A stretch of DNA of 35,662 nt from Rickettsiaceae bacterium (GCA_023301685.1 JALZUG010000028.1:1-35662); one strand, 5' to 3'; counted from the first letter of the stretch, positions 1-9,507 are shown. Numbers and translations are program-made. The notes: generated by a model not told the origin, from the letters alone.

Positions 1-1077
1 TTTTGAAATATTATTTAATGCCAAGATATCTGGGCGAGCTGGGTAAGAAAAACTAACATTTTCAAATTTTATCGAATAGTCTTTACTTATTTTTTTCCCG
101 CCCTCCTCACCAGAGGATAGCTTTGCCATATTTTCAAGCTCAACTACTCGATCGAGAGCAGCGAGTGGCCCTTGAATTTCACTGAATAATTCAGCAATTC
201 CACCAGCACTCATACCAACAATAATCGCATAATATATAAATGATATCATCTGGCCAGAACTCATTTTGCCACTTATAATATCCACACTACCAATCCAAAT
301 TACAGCTGTAATTGAACCTGCAATAATTGCAATCGCTAATGCAAAAAACATAGATCTCAATCTTAGCCGAATACTTGCATGCTTTATGTATGAAGTAATT
401 TTATCATCAAATTTATTTGCTGAATATTCTTGCTGATTATATGCATAAAGCGTACGTATTCCTGAAAAACTTTCATCAATATTTGCTGCTAAATTACCCT
501 GCTCAGCCATAACTGACCGTGATAATGCACGAACATGCTTACTCAATTTCAAAAGAGGGAATAACAAAACTGGAACACTCACAACTACTAAAAGCGATAG
601 TTTGGGACTTTGAATGAACATTAATATCACCGCACCAAGAAGCATAATGGAATTTCTAACAAAGAAAGAAAGAAAATTGATAATTAGACCCCCTATTGTC
701 TCAATATCCGAACCTAATCTAGAAATAATATCTCCGACTTTTAAATCTTCATATTTAGCTATATTAACCTTAAGAAGCGCCCGATACGTGTCAGACTTAA
801 GCTTTGAAATCACTTTCACAGTAATTACATTTATAAAATATGAACGAAAAAAACTACCAACTGCAAATACACCAATTAAAACACTAATTAAGAATACAGC
901 ACTATGAATTTCCGTGATCTGATCGGAACTTACTCCATTATCCACTAATTTTCTAAAAACAATACCAATTGAAAGTAAGGATGCTGATACAGAAAGCAGC
1001 GCGATAAAAACTACACACAAACTCTTTATATGCTTAGCAACATATCCAGTAATATACTTTATGTTATTCGTGATCAT
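1..1077 (-). CDS. ABC exporter, fused permease/ATPase, MsbA/ABCB type (partial, C-terminus off left edge)
   Basis: Reading leftwards from ATG at 1077 the frame stays open for 359 codons to the window edge. The first ~300 residues form hydrophobic segments typical of the six-helix exporter domain. The last visible residues, FENVSFSYPARPDIL, are the start of an ABC nucleotide-binding domain, with the A-loop tyrosine that stacks on ATP. Walker A and everything after it lie outside the window. Proteins of this type flip lipids or export drugs across the inner membrane; the substrate cannot be told from this part. The start overlaps the end of cyaY by 14 nt, so translation is probably coupled, and this is the last visible gene of the run that begins at gatC. 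It could be MsbA itself or a multidrug-type paralogue. Confidence 0.88.
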   Translation of the reverse strand, partial: MITNNIKYITGYVAKHIKSLCVVFIALLSVSASLLSIGIVFRKLVDNGVSSDQITEIHSAVFLISVLIGVFAVGSFFRSYFINVITVKVISKLKSDTYRALLKVNIAKYEDLKVGDIISRLGSDIETIGGLIINFLSFFVRNSIMLLGAVILMFIQSPKLSLLVVVSVPVLLFPLLKLSKHVRALSRSVMAEQGNLAANIDESFSGIRTLYAYNQQEYSANKFDDKITSYIKHASIRLRLRSMFFALAIAIIAGSITAVIWIGSVDIISGKMSSGQMISFIYYAIIVGMSAGGIAELFSEIQGPLAALDRVVELENMAKLSSGEEGGKKISKDYSIKFENVSFSYPARPDILALNNISK

Positions 1078-1381
1078 ACTGCCTAGAAAATTTTATGTTT
1101 AATTCATCAGTAAGTATTTCAAATAATTCTGATCCATTTCTAGACTTCCAGAAATTATCAATATAAGCAAAATGATATGGGCCGCTTATAGGTGATGACA
1201 ACCAGATTTCTTTAGCAGCAGATTGTTTATTAATAACAAAAGTCCCACTATCTGTAATAAGCGTAAGAATACCATCATTTAAATCAATATCTATTTCACC
1301 TTCTGGATCTTGATCTTCAATATCCTGAACAATACTATCCAAAATCATTCCAACCTTAATAGCGAATTCTGAATCTTGCAC
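1064..1381 (-). CDS. cyaY: Iron donor protein CyaY (bacterial frataxin)
   Basis: This 105-residue protein matches frataxin in length and motifs: an acidic N-terminal helix (DSIVQDIEDQDPEGEID), then the beta-sheet signature TFVINKQSAAKEIWLSSP followed by SGPYHF. Frataxin binds iron through its acidic surface and modulates Fe-S cluster assembly on IscS/IscU in the cytoplasm. The start is GTG at 1381, chosen because a strong AAGGAG lies 9 nt upstream and the N-terminus is then of normal length. It sits 76 nt after dciA, the widest gap in this operon, and overlaps the following ABC exporter by 14 nt. Nothing in the sequence suggests damage. Confidence 0.93.
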   Translation of the reverse strand: MQDSEFAIKVGMILDSIVQDIEDQDPEGEIDIDLNDGILTLITDSGTFVINKQSAAKEIWLSSPISGPYHFAYIDNFWKSRNGSELFEILTDELNIKFSRQYDHE

Positions 1382-1457
1382 CTTTGATCACTCCTTGTTT
1401 AAAAATACATAGATATTTCTACCGAACTTTACTCGTTTTGTAAATAGACACTATTAG

Positions 1458-1766
1458 TTAGCCACGTACTAAAAATCTTATTTTATGTATTGCTTTGTAT
1501 CCTAGATATATAGCAATCCTCTCTATGATAAGCTCTTGCTGATATGCAATCTCCATAGATGCACTAGAATTTTCAGAAGATATATAGAGAATATTAATTT
1601 TTTTTCCTCTTTCTTTACTGGATGTAATTTTAAGCGGCATACTATTTTGACTAAATTTCACTCCAACAATTTTACCCCAATTAACGATAATTTCGGCTAA
1701 GATTGGGTGCTGTCTTCTAAAGACATTTTGCACAAGCTTATTAACCTCACCGACAATTGGCTTCAT
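1458..1766 (-). CDS. DciA/DUF721 family protein (probable replicative helicase-loading factor)
   Basis: The 102-residue product has the DUF721 pattern: an N-terminal helix, then W-G-K-I-V-G (WGKIVGVKFSQNSMPLKI), a beta segment, and a C-terminal helix with LIIERIAIYLGY followed by IHKIRFLV. DUF721 proteins (DciA) interact with DnaB helicase in bacteria without DnaC or DnaI, which fits an alphaproteobacterium. It is close to the minimal length for the family and has no extra tail. The ATG at 1766 overlaps the stop of the upstream glycosyltransferase in an ATGA junction. The family call rests on the pattern only; the helicase-loader role is taken from the family. Confidence 0.72.
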   Translation of the reverse strand: MKPIVGEVNKLVQNVFRRQHPILAEIIVNWGKIVGVKFSQNSMPLKITSSKERGKKINILYISSENSSASMEIAYQQELIIERIAIYLGYKAIHKIRFLVRG

Positions 1767-2767
1767 ATTACAGACCTGATAATAGTTACCATAACAACCA
1801 GAGTTGCACCAATAATTGATATTACGGGATAGTAAAGCGATTGAACAGCAAGTAACATCAGCAGTATATTACATTTCATAATACGCTTTACTGTTCTTTT
1901 ATGACTTTTGCCATTTTTTATTGACTTTTGAAAAAAGTGCTGCAAATGCGGTTCCCATATTTTCTCTCCTTTAACAATCCTGATTAGAATTGTCATGCCT
2001 CCATCAGCAATATAATATAAAGAAGCAATAACGCATGCAGCAAAAAGTTTTGCACTAGCTGAAGCAATTGTTAGAAGGCAAATCCCTATTAAAAAACCCA
2101 AACTAATACTGCCAACATCACCTAGAAATATCTTTGCTGGCTGCCAGTTAAAATAAATGAACCCTAGCGACCAACCGCCAATTATAACAGCCGTAACTAC
2201 CACCATATCAACATTTGGAATAAGATCATATCTTACAAAACATAACAACAAGATAGTAGCTGAGTAATGCAAAGATTGACTAACTGTAATACCATCAATT
2301 CCATCCATAAAATTGTATATATTTAAAAACGTAAGAAGTGCAAATGTACCAATCGCTAAATCTAAATATACAGGTATCTCATAGTGCAAGATTGGACTTG
2401 GATGCACAAGCCACATTATCGCTAAACATGAACACAAAATATGAATAATCAGCCTAAGGGGGATCATTACATGCGATACATCATCCCAAAAAGAAACTAC
2501 ACTAATTGGAATAAAAATCTGCAAAACTATAATTGAATCTTCAATTGACCCAACTACAAAATATTCAAAAGCTGGTAATAAAATGGAGTATATTAAAACA
2601 AATGCAAACCCGCCACCTCTTGGTGTTATTTTGTTATGAGCTCTTCTTTTACTTGGAATATCTACAATTCCAAATTTTGGCATTACATTAATGAGTAATT
2701 TTGTAATAACCAATGAAGTTATTAACGCTATTATTCCTAAGATAGCTAAACTAATAATAAAACTCAT
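1763..2767 (-). CDS. MraY/WecA-type polyprenyl-phosphate glycosyl-phosphate transferase (GT4 family)
   Basis: A 334-residue multi-pass membrane protein carrying the family's cytoplasmic loop motifs: PSKRRAHNKITPRGGG near residue 40, a DD pair at DDVSHV, NFMDGIDGI near residue 155, and FLGDVGSISLGF near residue 217. These bind UDP-sugar and Mg2+. The enzyme moves a sugar-phosphate, usually GlcNAc-1-P or a relative, onto undecaprenyl phosphate to start a surface polysaccharide. The PRGGG and HLQHFFQK elements point to the WecA/WbpL/TagO branch rather than MraY. The late histidine motif is slightly unlike the usual H-R-S/T-H form. It overlaps radC upstream and dciA downstream by ATGA junctions. 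The exact sugar is not readable from the sequence. Confidence 0.85.
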   Translation of the reverse strand: MSFIISLAILGIIALITSLVITKLLINVMPKFGIVDIPSKRRAHNKITPRGGGFAFVLIYSILLPAFEYFVVGSIEDSIIVLQIFIPISVVSFWDDVSHVMIPLRLIIHILCSCLAIMWLVHPSPILHYEIPVYLDLAIGTFALLTFLNIYNFMDGIDGITVSQSLHYSATILLLCFVRYDLIPNVDMVVVTAVIIGGWSLGFIYFNWQPAKIFLGDVGSISLGFLIGICLLTIASASAKLFAACVIASLYYIADGGMTILIRIVKGEKIWEPHLQHFFQKSIKNGKSHKRTVKRIMKCNILLMLLAVQSLYYPVISIIGATLVVMVTIIRSVI

Positions 2768-3462
2768 AGCAACATATTTGATTTAAAACTATAATACTCA
2801 TTACCACCGATGATAACATGATCGTGCACTGTCACGTTAATAGTTTTGCAAGCACTTATAATTTGCGTAGTCAAATCTATATCTGCATTTGATGGTTTTG
2901 GATTTCCGCTAGGGTGATTATGAACTAATATCAGAGCTCCTGCCTCATGAAACAGTGACTTTTTAACTATTTCTCTTGGATATACTGGTGTTTGATCAAT
3001 AGTTCCCGTAGCCATAATTTCATCTGCAATTAGAATATTTTTCTTATTTAAAAAAAGCACCCTAAACTGTTCAATTTTCAAACAGCCCATATTAAATTTT
3101 AAATATTCAAGCAATGGCGACCAAGAACTAATTACATTTTTATTCTCTACTCTTTCAGCAAATACTCTATTTAGCATTTCTTTTATCACACGAAATTGTA
3201 AGTAAATAGATTCGGAAGCACCGCTAACTGCTAAAACCTTCTCTCTATCTGCATTTATTAGCTGATTAAAATTTTCAAATTTAGATAGTAAGTCTTTAGC
3301 AAGAGGCTTTACATCACGCCTTGGCACTGACTGAAAAAGCACGAGCTCCAGTAATTCATAATCGCTAAAACCAGTAGGATTGGTTTGCAAAAATTTATTT
3401 TTCAACCTCTTTCTATGACCTACATGGTGAGGTTGTTCTTCTGTTTTATTTTCCAAGCTCAT
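2764..3462 (-). CDS. radC: RadC family JAB-domain protein
   Basis: The C-terminal half holds the JAMM metal-binding motif HNHPSGNPKPSNADID, with a conserved YPREIVKKSLFHEAGALILV stretch before it; the N-terminal part has the usual helix-hairpin-helix region (SDYELLELVLF). This gives a RadC of normal length (232 aa). RadC proteins were once linked to DNA repair, but their role is unsettled. I chose ATG 3462, which puts GHRKRLKNKF near the N-terminus as in relatives. An in-frame ATG at 3513 would add 17 residues but would overlap map by 68 nt. With the chosen start the overlap with map is 17 nt. The stop overlaps the next gene in ATGA. Confidence 0.9.
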   Translation of the reverse strand: MSLENKTEEQPHHVGHRKRLKNKFLQTNPTGFSDYELLELVLFQSVPRRDVKPLAKDLLSKFENFNQLINADREKVLAVSGASESIYLQFRVIKEMLNRVFAERVENKNVISSWSPLLEYLKFNMGCLKIEQFRVLFLNKKNILIADEIMATGTIDQTPVYPREIVKKSLFHEAGALILVHNHPSGNPKPSNADIDLTTQIISACKTINVTVHDHVIIGGNEYYSFKSNMLL

Positions 3463-4237
3463 ATGGTGGGCATAATAATTTTTTCGGTGACGTAGTAAAA
3501 ATCTCAACACCATCTTTCGTCACACCAACTGTATGCTCAAACTGAGCAGATAGTGATTTATCTCTGGTAGTAACAGTCCACCCGTCAAATTTACTCAAAA
3601 TAGTATCATATTTTCCGGCGTTAACCATTGGCTCAATTGTAAAAAACATTCCTTCTTCTAGAACAATTCCTGTTCCCGGTCTCCCATAGTGCAAAACACT
3701 AGGTTCATCGTGAAATACCTGACCAATTCCATGACCAGTGTAATCACGAACTACTGAATATTTATGCTTTTCTGCGTGTTTCTGAATAGCACTTCCAATA
3801 TCACCTAGCTGCACGCCAGGCTTTACCATTTCAATACCAATCATCATCGCTTCATAAGTCACTTGTACAAGACGCTTTTGCTTAACACCAACATCACCAA
3901 CATAATACATCCGGCTAGTATCTCCGTGCCATCCATCAACTATAACTGTAACATCAATATTAATAACATCACCATTCTTTAGCTTTTTATCTGATGGTAT
4001 ACCGTGACAAACCACGTGATTAATTGATGTACAAATTGACTTTGGAAACCCTTTATAATTGAGTGGTGCAGGAATAGCCCCCTGACTTGTTATAAACTCA
4101 TGACACAAATCATCTAAGCGTTCCGTGGTTACTCCTGGCACAACATATTCAGTAATGTAGTCAAGCGTCTTTGCAGCAAGCGCTCCCGCTTCCCGCATTT
4201 TTTCAAAATCCTCGTTCTTATGAATCTTTATTGCCAT
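3446..4237 (-). CDS. map: Methionine aminopeptidase, type I
   Basis: At 263 residues it is the length of E. coli MetAP and has all five metal ligands: D95 (INID), D106 (WHGD), H169 (TGHGIG), E202 (FFTIEPMV) and E234 (QFEHT), plus the substrate-contacting H78 (VCHGIP). It removes the initiator methionine from new proteins in the cytoplasm and is essential in most bacteria. Its ATG follows the TAG stop of the GTA-type protein with no intervening base, and a purine-rich AAGAAAGAAG just upstream lies inside that gene. Its expression is therefore likely coupled to the upstream gene. The product overlaps radC by 17 nt. Confidence 0.97.
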   Translation of the reverse strand: MAIKIHKNEDFEKMREAGALAAKTLDYITEYVVPGVTTERLDDLCHEFITSQGAIPAPLNYKGFPKSICTSINHVVCHGIPSDKKLKNGDVINIDVTVIVDGWHGDTSRMYYVGDVGVKQKRLVQVTYEAMMIGIEMVKPGVQLGDIGSAIQKHAEKHKYSVVRDYTGHGIGQVFHDEPSVLHYGRPGTGIVLEEGMFFTIEPMVNAGKYDTILSKFDGWTVTTRDKSLSAQFEHTVGVTKDGVEIFTTSPKKLLCPPYELGK

Positions 4238-5569
4238 CTACTTCTTTCTTATAATTTTACCATCAATCCAGTGTCCCTTTGACCACTGATCACCATCAGC
4301 ATACTTTCTTTTCCATCCGGAACCTCTGCTGTCCCAACCATAGCAAAACCCCATTGCTATGGATTGATCCTCACTAATGTGCTCGAGTGTAGCACGAATC
4401 GCTTGCATTTGCATTGGAAAATCTACATTACCCGATGAATGCTTAGGTATCTCGTCACCATAAACATTAGGAGTATTAGTTGCAAGTTCAATTGACCTGA
4501 AACCAAACTCACTAAATATAATTTGCTTAGACTTTGCAACCCAAGCTGTTTTATAGCTTTTCTCACCTTCAGAATCCCAAGCCCAATGCTCAGAAGAAAA
4601 CCAACCTGCTAAATCTTTCCATCTATCACAATTACTATTAAACTCAAGCCTTTCACCCGTATAACTTAAATAATAGTCATATCCTTCACTAGAATAAAAA
4701 CCTGCTTTAATTTCATTTATAGATATATCAACTTCCTCAGAATCTGTAAGAGGCATGTAATAGTCAATTCCAACAAAATCTATATTTTGATTTGACCATA
4801 ATTTATCAAGTGGCCTATATCCTCCGTAACACGAGCGATACTCCGTCCAATTTGCCGCATAGCTAATTAAAACACCATTCCCAACTTCACTTCTAACGCT
4901 TGATGTAAGATCAACCAGGCTATCTACAAACGGAAATTTTCTACCTTTACCTTTAATAGATGTTAGCCCTTCCAATTCTGAACCAATGTAAAACATATCG
5001 ACAACATCTTGCAATAGCTCAGCATAATGCATAATAAATGGCTTATACTGTTTTTTATAAAAATTTGATACATCTTCTGCATCACCAGTGATACTACCAC
5101 GCCAGGATTTACTAACATCATCAACCATTATAAAAGGATAAAATGCAACTTTCAGCCCTTTATCTTTTATTGCCTGAACATAAGACAAAACATCAGAATC
5201 TGGCGCTGTACCGCCATATCTAACCGTAGTTGGGTCACTCTGATTAGATCGATAAATTTGATAAGCATCAGTTCGATCGTAGCTTGAAACCAACCAATCA
5301 TCATCAGCCTCGTCAGAGCTTTTCTCTATACCAGGCTTAATTATTGCCTTAGCTATATCAAGACCTGCAACAAACCATGAAACAACTACCCCAACCCATT
5401 CTAGGCTTGGCATAGCTTCTAACATTTCATCAATGGGCGATGTATTTGCATAGGAATTTTCTCCTGTTCCAGGCAAGGTCATAACTGCTTGCATATGTTC
5501 TGAAACATAATTCATATCACGCTGATGTTCTAGGTCAACTACCTCAAATTCCCCAGATAATTTTGACAT
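4238..5569 (-). CDS. Stand-alone GTA-type glycoside-hydrolase-like TIM-barrel protein (fragment of GTA gp15 host-specificity protein)
   Basis: The 443-residue product resembles one region of the large tail 'megatron' protein (gp15) of alphaproteobacterial gene transfer agents. The recognisable pieces come in order: VGVVVSWF (59-66), RYGGTAPDSDVL, LKVAFYPFIMVDD, WRGSITGDA, YIGSELEGLTSIKG, FVGIDYYMPLTD (265-276), TAWVAKSKQIIFSEFGF, TNTPNVYGDE and, close to the end, WSKGHWIDGKI. E198 (GSE) and E354 (FSEFG) sit where clan GH-A hydrolases place acid/base and nucleophile. Full gp15 is about three times longer; the baseplate part after the barrel is absent, so this is a single excised domain. It has no signal peptide. 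It lies 9 nt after gatB and abuts map, so it is fixed in a housekeeping operon. The frame is intact; the function in this setting is unknown. Confidence 0.87.
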   Translation of the reverse strand: MSKLSGEFEVVDLEHQRDMNYVSEHMQAVMTLPGTGENSYANTSPIDEMLEAMPSLEWVGVVVSWFVAGLDIAKAIIKPGIEKSSDEADDDWLVSSYDRTDAYQIYRSNQSDPTTVRYGGTAPDSDVLSYVQAIKDKGLKVAFYPFIMVDDVSKSWRGSITGDAEDVSNFYKKQYKPFIMHYAELLQDVVDMFYIGSELEGLTSIKGKGRKFPFVDSLVDLTSSVRSEVGNGVLISYAANWTEYRSCYGGYRPLDKLWSNQNIDFVGIDYYMPLTDSEEVDISINEIKAGFYSSEGYDYYLSYTGERLEFNSNCDRWKDLAGWFSSEHWAWDSEGEKSYKTAWVAKSKQIIFSEFGFRSIELATNTPNVYGDEIPKHSSGNVDFPMQMQAIRATLEHISEDQSIAMGFCYGWDSRGSGWKRKYADGDQWSKGHWIDGKIIRKK

Positions 5570-5578
5570 ACCAAAATA

Positions 5579-7027
5579 TTACGATAACTTTTCTTTCAAT
5601 ATTTCATTTACCATTTGTGGACTTGCTTTACCGCCAGTTTTTTTCATCACTTGACCAACGAAGAAACCAAACAATTTGTCCTTTCCACCACGATAGGCTT
5701 CAACTGAACCTGGATTAGCCGCAATAACTTCATCAATAATTGGCTCTATTGACCCACGGTCTGAAACCTGCTTAAGCCCCTTTTTCTCTACAATTTTCTC
5801 AGGCTGATCACCGCTTTCAAACATTTCTTCAAATACAGTTTTAGCAATTTTTCCAGAAATTGTTCCATCATCAATCAGTGCAACCAAGTCTTGTAGCATT
5901 TTTGGAGTAATCTTACATTCAGCTAAAGTCATTGAATTTTTATTTAATCTTCCAAATAACTCACTTGAAATCCAGTTTGCAACTACCTTTGCATTAGCCC
6001 CAACACTTGCTTCTTCAAAATATTTTGCAGTATCAATATCAGCTACTATCACTTCTGCATCATATTTATTGAGCCCAAGTTCGGAAACATAACGATGTAC
6101 TTTCTCTGATGGAAGCTCTGGAAGTTCTTCTTTTAATTTTGCAATCAGTTCATCGTCAACATGTACTGGCAACAAATCAGGATCCGGGAAATAGCGATAA
6201 TCATTTGCATCTTCCTTGCTTCTCATTGTTCGAGTTTGCCCAGTATTTACATCAAACAACCGTGTTTCCTGATCAACCTCCCCACCACTTTCAAGCAATT
6301 CAACTTGACGCATTGCTTCATACTCAATAGCTTTTGTGATATTTTTTACAGAATTCAAATTCTTTATCTCACAACGCGTACCAAGCTTACCACCAGGTTT
6401 TCTGACCGAGATATTGGCATCGCAACGCATTGATCCTTGATCCATATTTCCATCACAAGATCCAATATATCTAAGAAGACTTCTGAGCTTACGGACATAA
6501 TCTGCGGCTTCAGACGGAGAGCTAATATCAGGCTCTGTTACTATCTCCATCAATGCAATACCAGAACGATTTAGATCAATCAAACTGTATTCTGGATGCT
6601 GATCGTGTATAGATTTTCCTGCATCTTGTTCAAGATGTATACGATTAATTCTGATTTTCTTCTCTTTTCCATCTTCAGTCATCACATCCAAGTGACCATT
6701 TTCAACGATTGGAATATAGAACTGAGAAATTTGATAACCTTGCGGAAGATCAGCATAAAAATAGTTCTTTCTATCAAAAACTGAGATTTTATTTATCTGT
6801 GCATTAATTCCAAGACCAGTCTTAATTGCCTGTTCAACACAGTATTTATTCAAAACTGGAAGCATCCCAGGCATTGCTGCATCAACTAAAGACACTTGAG
6901 AATTTGGCTTAGCGCCAAACTCTGTAGCTGTACCTGAAAATAATTTTGCTTTTGATGAGACTTGGGCATGAACTTCAAGACCAATCACATATTCCCACTC
7001 GCCTGTATTTCCTGTAATATAAGCCAT
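5579..7027 (-). CDS. gatB: Asp-tRNA(Asn)/Glu-tRNA(Gln) amidotransferase subunit B
   Basis: A 482-residue GatB with the cradle-domain signatures [13 protein letters not shown] (11-23), [31 protein letters not shown] and [13 protein letters not shown], and a C-terminal YqeY-like tail that binds tRNA. GatB phosphorylates the Glu or Asp on the misacylated tRNA, and GatA supplies ammonia to make Gln-tRNA or Asn-tRNA. The start codon overlaps the gatA stop by one base (TAATG), with a strong AGGAGG 6 nt upstream inside gatA, so the two subunits are coupled. Length and motifs are normal. The GatCAB route is expected in Rickettsiales, which commonly lack GlnRS. Confidence 0.97.
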   Translation of the reverse strand: MAYITGNTGEWEYVIGLEVHAQVSSKAKLFSGTATEFGAKPNSQVSLVDAAMPGMLPVLNKYCVEQAIKTGLGINAQINKISVFDRKNYFYADLPQGYQISQFYIPIVENGHLDVMTEDGKEKKIRINRIHLEQDAGKSIHDQHPEYSLIDLNRSGIALMEIVTEPDISSPSEAADYVRKLRSLLRYIGSCDGNMDQGSMRCDANISVRKPGGKLGTRCEIKNLNSVKNITKAIEYEAMRQVELLESGGEVDQETRLFDVNTGQTRTMRSKEDANDYRYFPDPDLLPVHVDDELIAKLKEELPELPSEKVHRYVSELGLNKYDAEVIVADIDTAKYFEEASVGANAKVVANWISSELFGRLNKNSMTLAECKITPKMLQDLVALIDDGTISGKIAKTVFEEMFESGDQPEKIVEKKGLKQVSDRGSIEPIIDEVIAANPGSVEAYRGGKDKLFGFFVGQVMKKTGGKASPQMVNEILKEKLS

Positions 7028-8508
7028 TAAAACCCTCCTGGAATGAAATCTAAATCTTTAACCGCGCGTTCAATAACAGCTGAAGCCTGAAACACTCTAT
7101 ACTCATCAAGAGCTGGCGCAACTAATTGCATACCAAGCGGCAACCCCTCACTATTTAATGCAGCAGGCACAGATGAACATGGTAGGCCGGCTAAACTTGC
7201 TGGTATAGTGAATATATCGTTTAGATACATAGTCAATGGATCATCTTGATTATCATCCATACCGAAAGCCGCAGTAGGTGTTGATGGAAGCATAATCACA
7301 TCAACTTTTTCGTACGCATCTTTGAAATCATTAGCAATCAAACGACGTACTTTTTGTGCTTTTAGATAGTAAGCATCCATATGGCTTGATGATAAAACAT
7401 AAGTTCCAATCATTATTCGGCGCTTCACTTCTTCACCAAAGCCTTCCGTTCTGGTAAATCTATATAGATCATCTAAATTACTACAAGGTCTATCCGTTCT
7501 ATGAGTATATCTTACACCATCATATCTGGAAAGATTTGATGAGGCTTCAGCTGGAGCAATTACATAATATACTGGAAGTGCATATTTTGCATGAGGAAGA
7601 GTAATATTTACAATCGATGCTCCTTCAGCTTTCATCATTTCAATTGAATCTTGCCACATCTGCATAATTTCAGAATTTACTCCTTCCATTTCCATTAAAT
7701 CTGTTGGAATTCCAACTCTCATGCCTTTCACAGACTTATTACCGGCAGAAACGAGTTCAGGTACTGACTGGTTAATTGATGTAGAATCTTTCTCATCAAA
7801 TCCCATCATTGCTTCTAACATTAAAGCTGCATCAGTCACATTTCTGGTAAACACCCCAGCTTGATCAAGTGAACTTGCAAAAGCACACATTCCCCACCTA
7901 GAGCATCTTCCATATGTTGGCTTGATACCAAATGTTCCGGTAAATGCTGCTGGTTGCCTGATTGACCCACCAGTATCACTCCCAAGAGCTGCCATAGCTG
8001 TAAAGCTACTAACTGCCGCAGCAGAGCCACCAGACGAACCCCCAGGCACTAGATCTTTATCACTATTTTTTGCTTTCCAAGGGCTAATCACATTACCAAA
8101 ATAGCTGGTAGTGTTTGAAGATCCCATAGCACTATCATCCATATTTGCTTTACCAATCATTACCGTCCCATGATCAGCAATATTCTGACTAACAGTTGAC
8201 TCATATGGAGGAATAAATTCTCCGAGCATCCTAGAACCAGCAGTTGTTTTGACATTTTTTGTACAGAATAAATCCTTTACTGCAACAGGTATCCCTTCTA
8301 ATTTGCGAGCATTACCATTTGCATAATTTGCATCTGATTGCTTTGCTTGATCCTTTGCAATATCAAAAGTCTCAGTAATATAGCTATTTAAGCTTTTTTG
8401 AGCTTCCGCTTGCTTAATGTGTGCATCAACAATTTCTGTAGCTGTATATTTTTTGGCTTTCAAGCCTTCAAGCGCTTCTGCGATTGATAATTTAATTAAT
8501 TCTGACAT
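7027..8508 (-). CDS. gatA: Asp-tRNA(Asn)/Glu-tRNA(Gln) amidotransferase subunit A
   Basis: The amidase-signature subunit that releases ammonia from glutamine for GatB. The Ser-cisSer-Lys triad is visible: K78 in [11 protein letters not shown]158 in [12 protein letters not shown] and S182 in [12 protein letters not shown]. The late motif TPTAAFG and the [11 protein letters not shown] segment are also in place. I start at ATG 8508 (493 aa), separated from the gatC stop by one base; a TTG three codons upstream is less likely. It lies between gatC and gatB in one transcript, in the usual gatCAB order. No residues are missing. Confidence 0.97.
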   Translation of the reverse strand: MSELIKLSIAEALEGLKAKKYTATEIVDAHIKQAEAQKSLNSYITETFDIAKDQAKQSDANYANGNARKLEGIPVAVKDLFCTKNVKTTAGSRMLGEFIPPYESTVSQNIADHGTVMIGKANMDDSAMGSSNTTSYFGNVISPWKAKNSDKDLVPGGSSGGSAAAVSSFTAMAALGSDTGGSIRQPAAFTGTFGIKPTYGRCSRWGMCAFASSLDQAGVFTRNVTDAALMLEAMMGFDEKDSTSINQSVPELVSAGNKSVKGMRVGIPTDLMEMEGVNSEIMQMWQDSIEMMKAEGASIVNITLPHAKYALPVYYVIAPAEASSNLSRYDGVRYTHRTDRPCSNLDDLYRFTRTEGFGEEVKRRIMIGTYVLSSSHMDAYYLKAQKVRRLIANDFKDAYEKVDVIMLPSTPTAAFGMDDNQDDPLTMYLNDIFTIPASLAGLPCSSVPAALNSEGLPLGMQLVAPALDEYRVFQASAVIERAVKDLDFIPGGF

Positions 8509-8509
8509 T

Positions 8510-8812
8510 TTATTCAATTACCTTTGGAACAACAAAACATTTTACTTCTCGAGCGATTTCAGAACCTTTCTCAGGTATATTCTTAAATAGATCTTCTGAG
8601 ATATCAGATATTTCCACCTTATCTTCTCTAAATCTCTGATGCATATCGCAAACAGACCGAAGAGGCTCAACTCCTTCGCAATCAACTTCCTGTAACTTAT
8701 CAATCATTCCAACAATACTTGTTAGCTTCTTGGAAAAAGCTTCAATTTCACTATCAGAAAAATCTAATTTTGCAAGCCTCTGCAGCTTCTTTAATTCATC
8801 ATTGTTGATCAT
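8510..8812 (-). CDS. gatC: Asp-tRNA(Asn)/Glu-tRNA(Gln) amidotransferase subunit C
   Basis: A 100-residue GatC with the family pattern [20 protein letters not shown] at the N-terminus, then [16 protein letters not shown], and a C-terminal VPKVIE close to the usual FVVP-V-E ending. GatC wraps around GatA and holds the GatA-GatB complex together. It is the first gene of the long leftward run. A TATAAT on the minus strand at 8841-8836 may be its -10 box, though no good -35 box lies at the right distance. A hairpin at 8866-8885 separates it from bamE. Confidence 0.92.
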   Translation of the reverse strand: MINNDELKKLQRLAKLDFSDSEIEAFSKKLTSIVGMIDKLQEVDCEGVEPLRSVCDMHQRFREDKVEISDISEDLFKNIPEKGSEIAREVKCFVVPKVIE

Positions 8813-8865
8813 AATATTTACTTATGTTTACTATAATTATACTTTCGCATTGGTATTATTATTTA

Positions 8866-8885
8866 AGACACCGCCGGCAGCGTCT
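8866..8885 (-). terminator. Hairpin after bamE, possible intrinsic terminator
   Basis: Read on the minus strand this is AGACGCTGCCGGCGGTGTCT: an 8-bp stem (two G-U pairs) around a CCGG loop, 30 nt past the bamE stop. It is a sharp GC island in AT-rich surroundings. The following bases are TAAATAATAATA rather than a pure T-run, so termination may be weak. With A-C and C-A mismatches on the plus strand, the fold is specific to minus-strand RNA, which fits a bamE terminator. Confidence 0.5.
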
Positions 8886-8915
8886 AATCCAATACATACT
8901 GTAGACTAGATAAAA

Positions 8916-9389
8916 TTACTTTTTACTCTTACGTCTGCTACTACCACTAGTGGTCTGATTAAACCTACCAATATTCTTCACAAATTTCTGAATACCACTT
9001 TGTTCAGTACCATGAGTTTTTGTAAATGCAGTATTTGCTACGATTGCTTCATTCTGGGAATTTTTTAACAAGACCGCTTCAGAAACTCTTTTATTCGCAG
9101 CAAAAGTAATTTTTACTATTCTCTGCGTGACTACCTTTGGGTCAAACCAAGCTCTGCGAGTTAATGATCTTTGAATATAATACCAAGTGCTTGCAGAATA
9201 ATCTGGAACATATGTTGGTGTTCCAATCATATCTATCAAGTCTTCTTGATTTGGCTTCTTAATATTAATCTGTTCAATTGCACTATCACTTACAAACTGA
9301 CCACGTACATCAATAGACTGGCAACCCGTAATGATTAAAAGAAAAAACACTGAAATAATTCCAGCAAAATAAGGCTTTAAATTTGTCAT
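8916..9389 (-). CDS. bamE: BamE/SmpA-like outer-membrane assembly lipoprotein
   Basis: From ATG 9389 the product is 157 residues with a lipoprotein signal peptide: a basic start, a hydrophobic stretch FAGIISVFFLLIITGC and a lipobox ending in the cysteine at about residue 23. The body has the BamE pattern: RGQFVSDSAIEQI, then MIGTPTYVPDYSASTWYYI near the middle. BamE is a periplasm-facing lipoprotein of the BAM complex that helps insert beta-barrel proteins, such as the autotransporter encoded later in this window. The upstream extension to 9593 is not used, because it would precede the signal peptide and overlap rpmF on the other strand. The gene diverges from rpmF. The C-terminus is basic and low in complexity (SSRRKSKK). 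Confidence 0.82.
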   Translation of the reverse strand: MTNLKPYFAGIISVFFLLIITGCQSIDVRGQFVSDSAIEQINIKKPNQEDLIDMIGTPTYVPDYSASTWYYIQRSLTRRAWFDPKVVTQRIVKITFAANKRVSEAVLLKNSQNEAIVANTAFTKTHGTEQSGIQKFVKNIGRFNQTTSGSSRRKSKK

Positions 9390-9414
9390 AAAAATAATTA
9401 TATATAAAATGCTA

Positions 9415-9443
9415 TAGATTTTGTAGTTGAAATATAGTATAAT
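9415..9443 (+). promoter_or_regulatory. Probable promoter of the rpmF operon
   Basis: A perfect TATAAT at 9438-9443 lies 17 nt after TAGATT (9415-9420), a partial -35 box. The predicted start is about 57 nt before the rpmF ATG. A second TTGACA at 9454-9459 with TAACTA 16 nt on is an alternative. Prediction only. Confidence 0.45.
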
Positions 9444-9507
9444 GCGCGTCAGTTTGACAAACACTTTTTTTAAAATAACTAACAAAAAGTCAATTGAGAG
9501 ATAAAAA

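Noticed and set aside
614-907. 97-codon plus-strand frame opposite the ABC exporter
   Set aside because: It is a shadow on the other strand of the exporter frame, which has clear ABC motifs.
7836-8104. Frames of 60-64 codons on both strands within gatA
   Set aside because: They overlap the amidase signature of gatA in other frames and show no family pattern.
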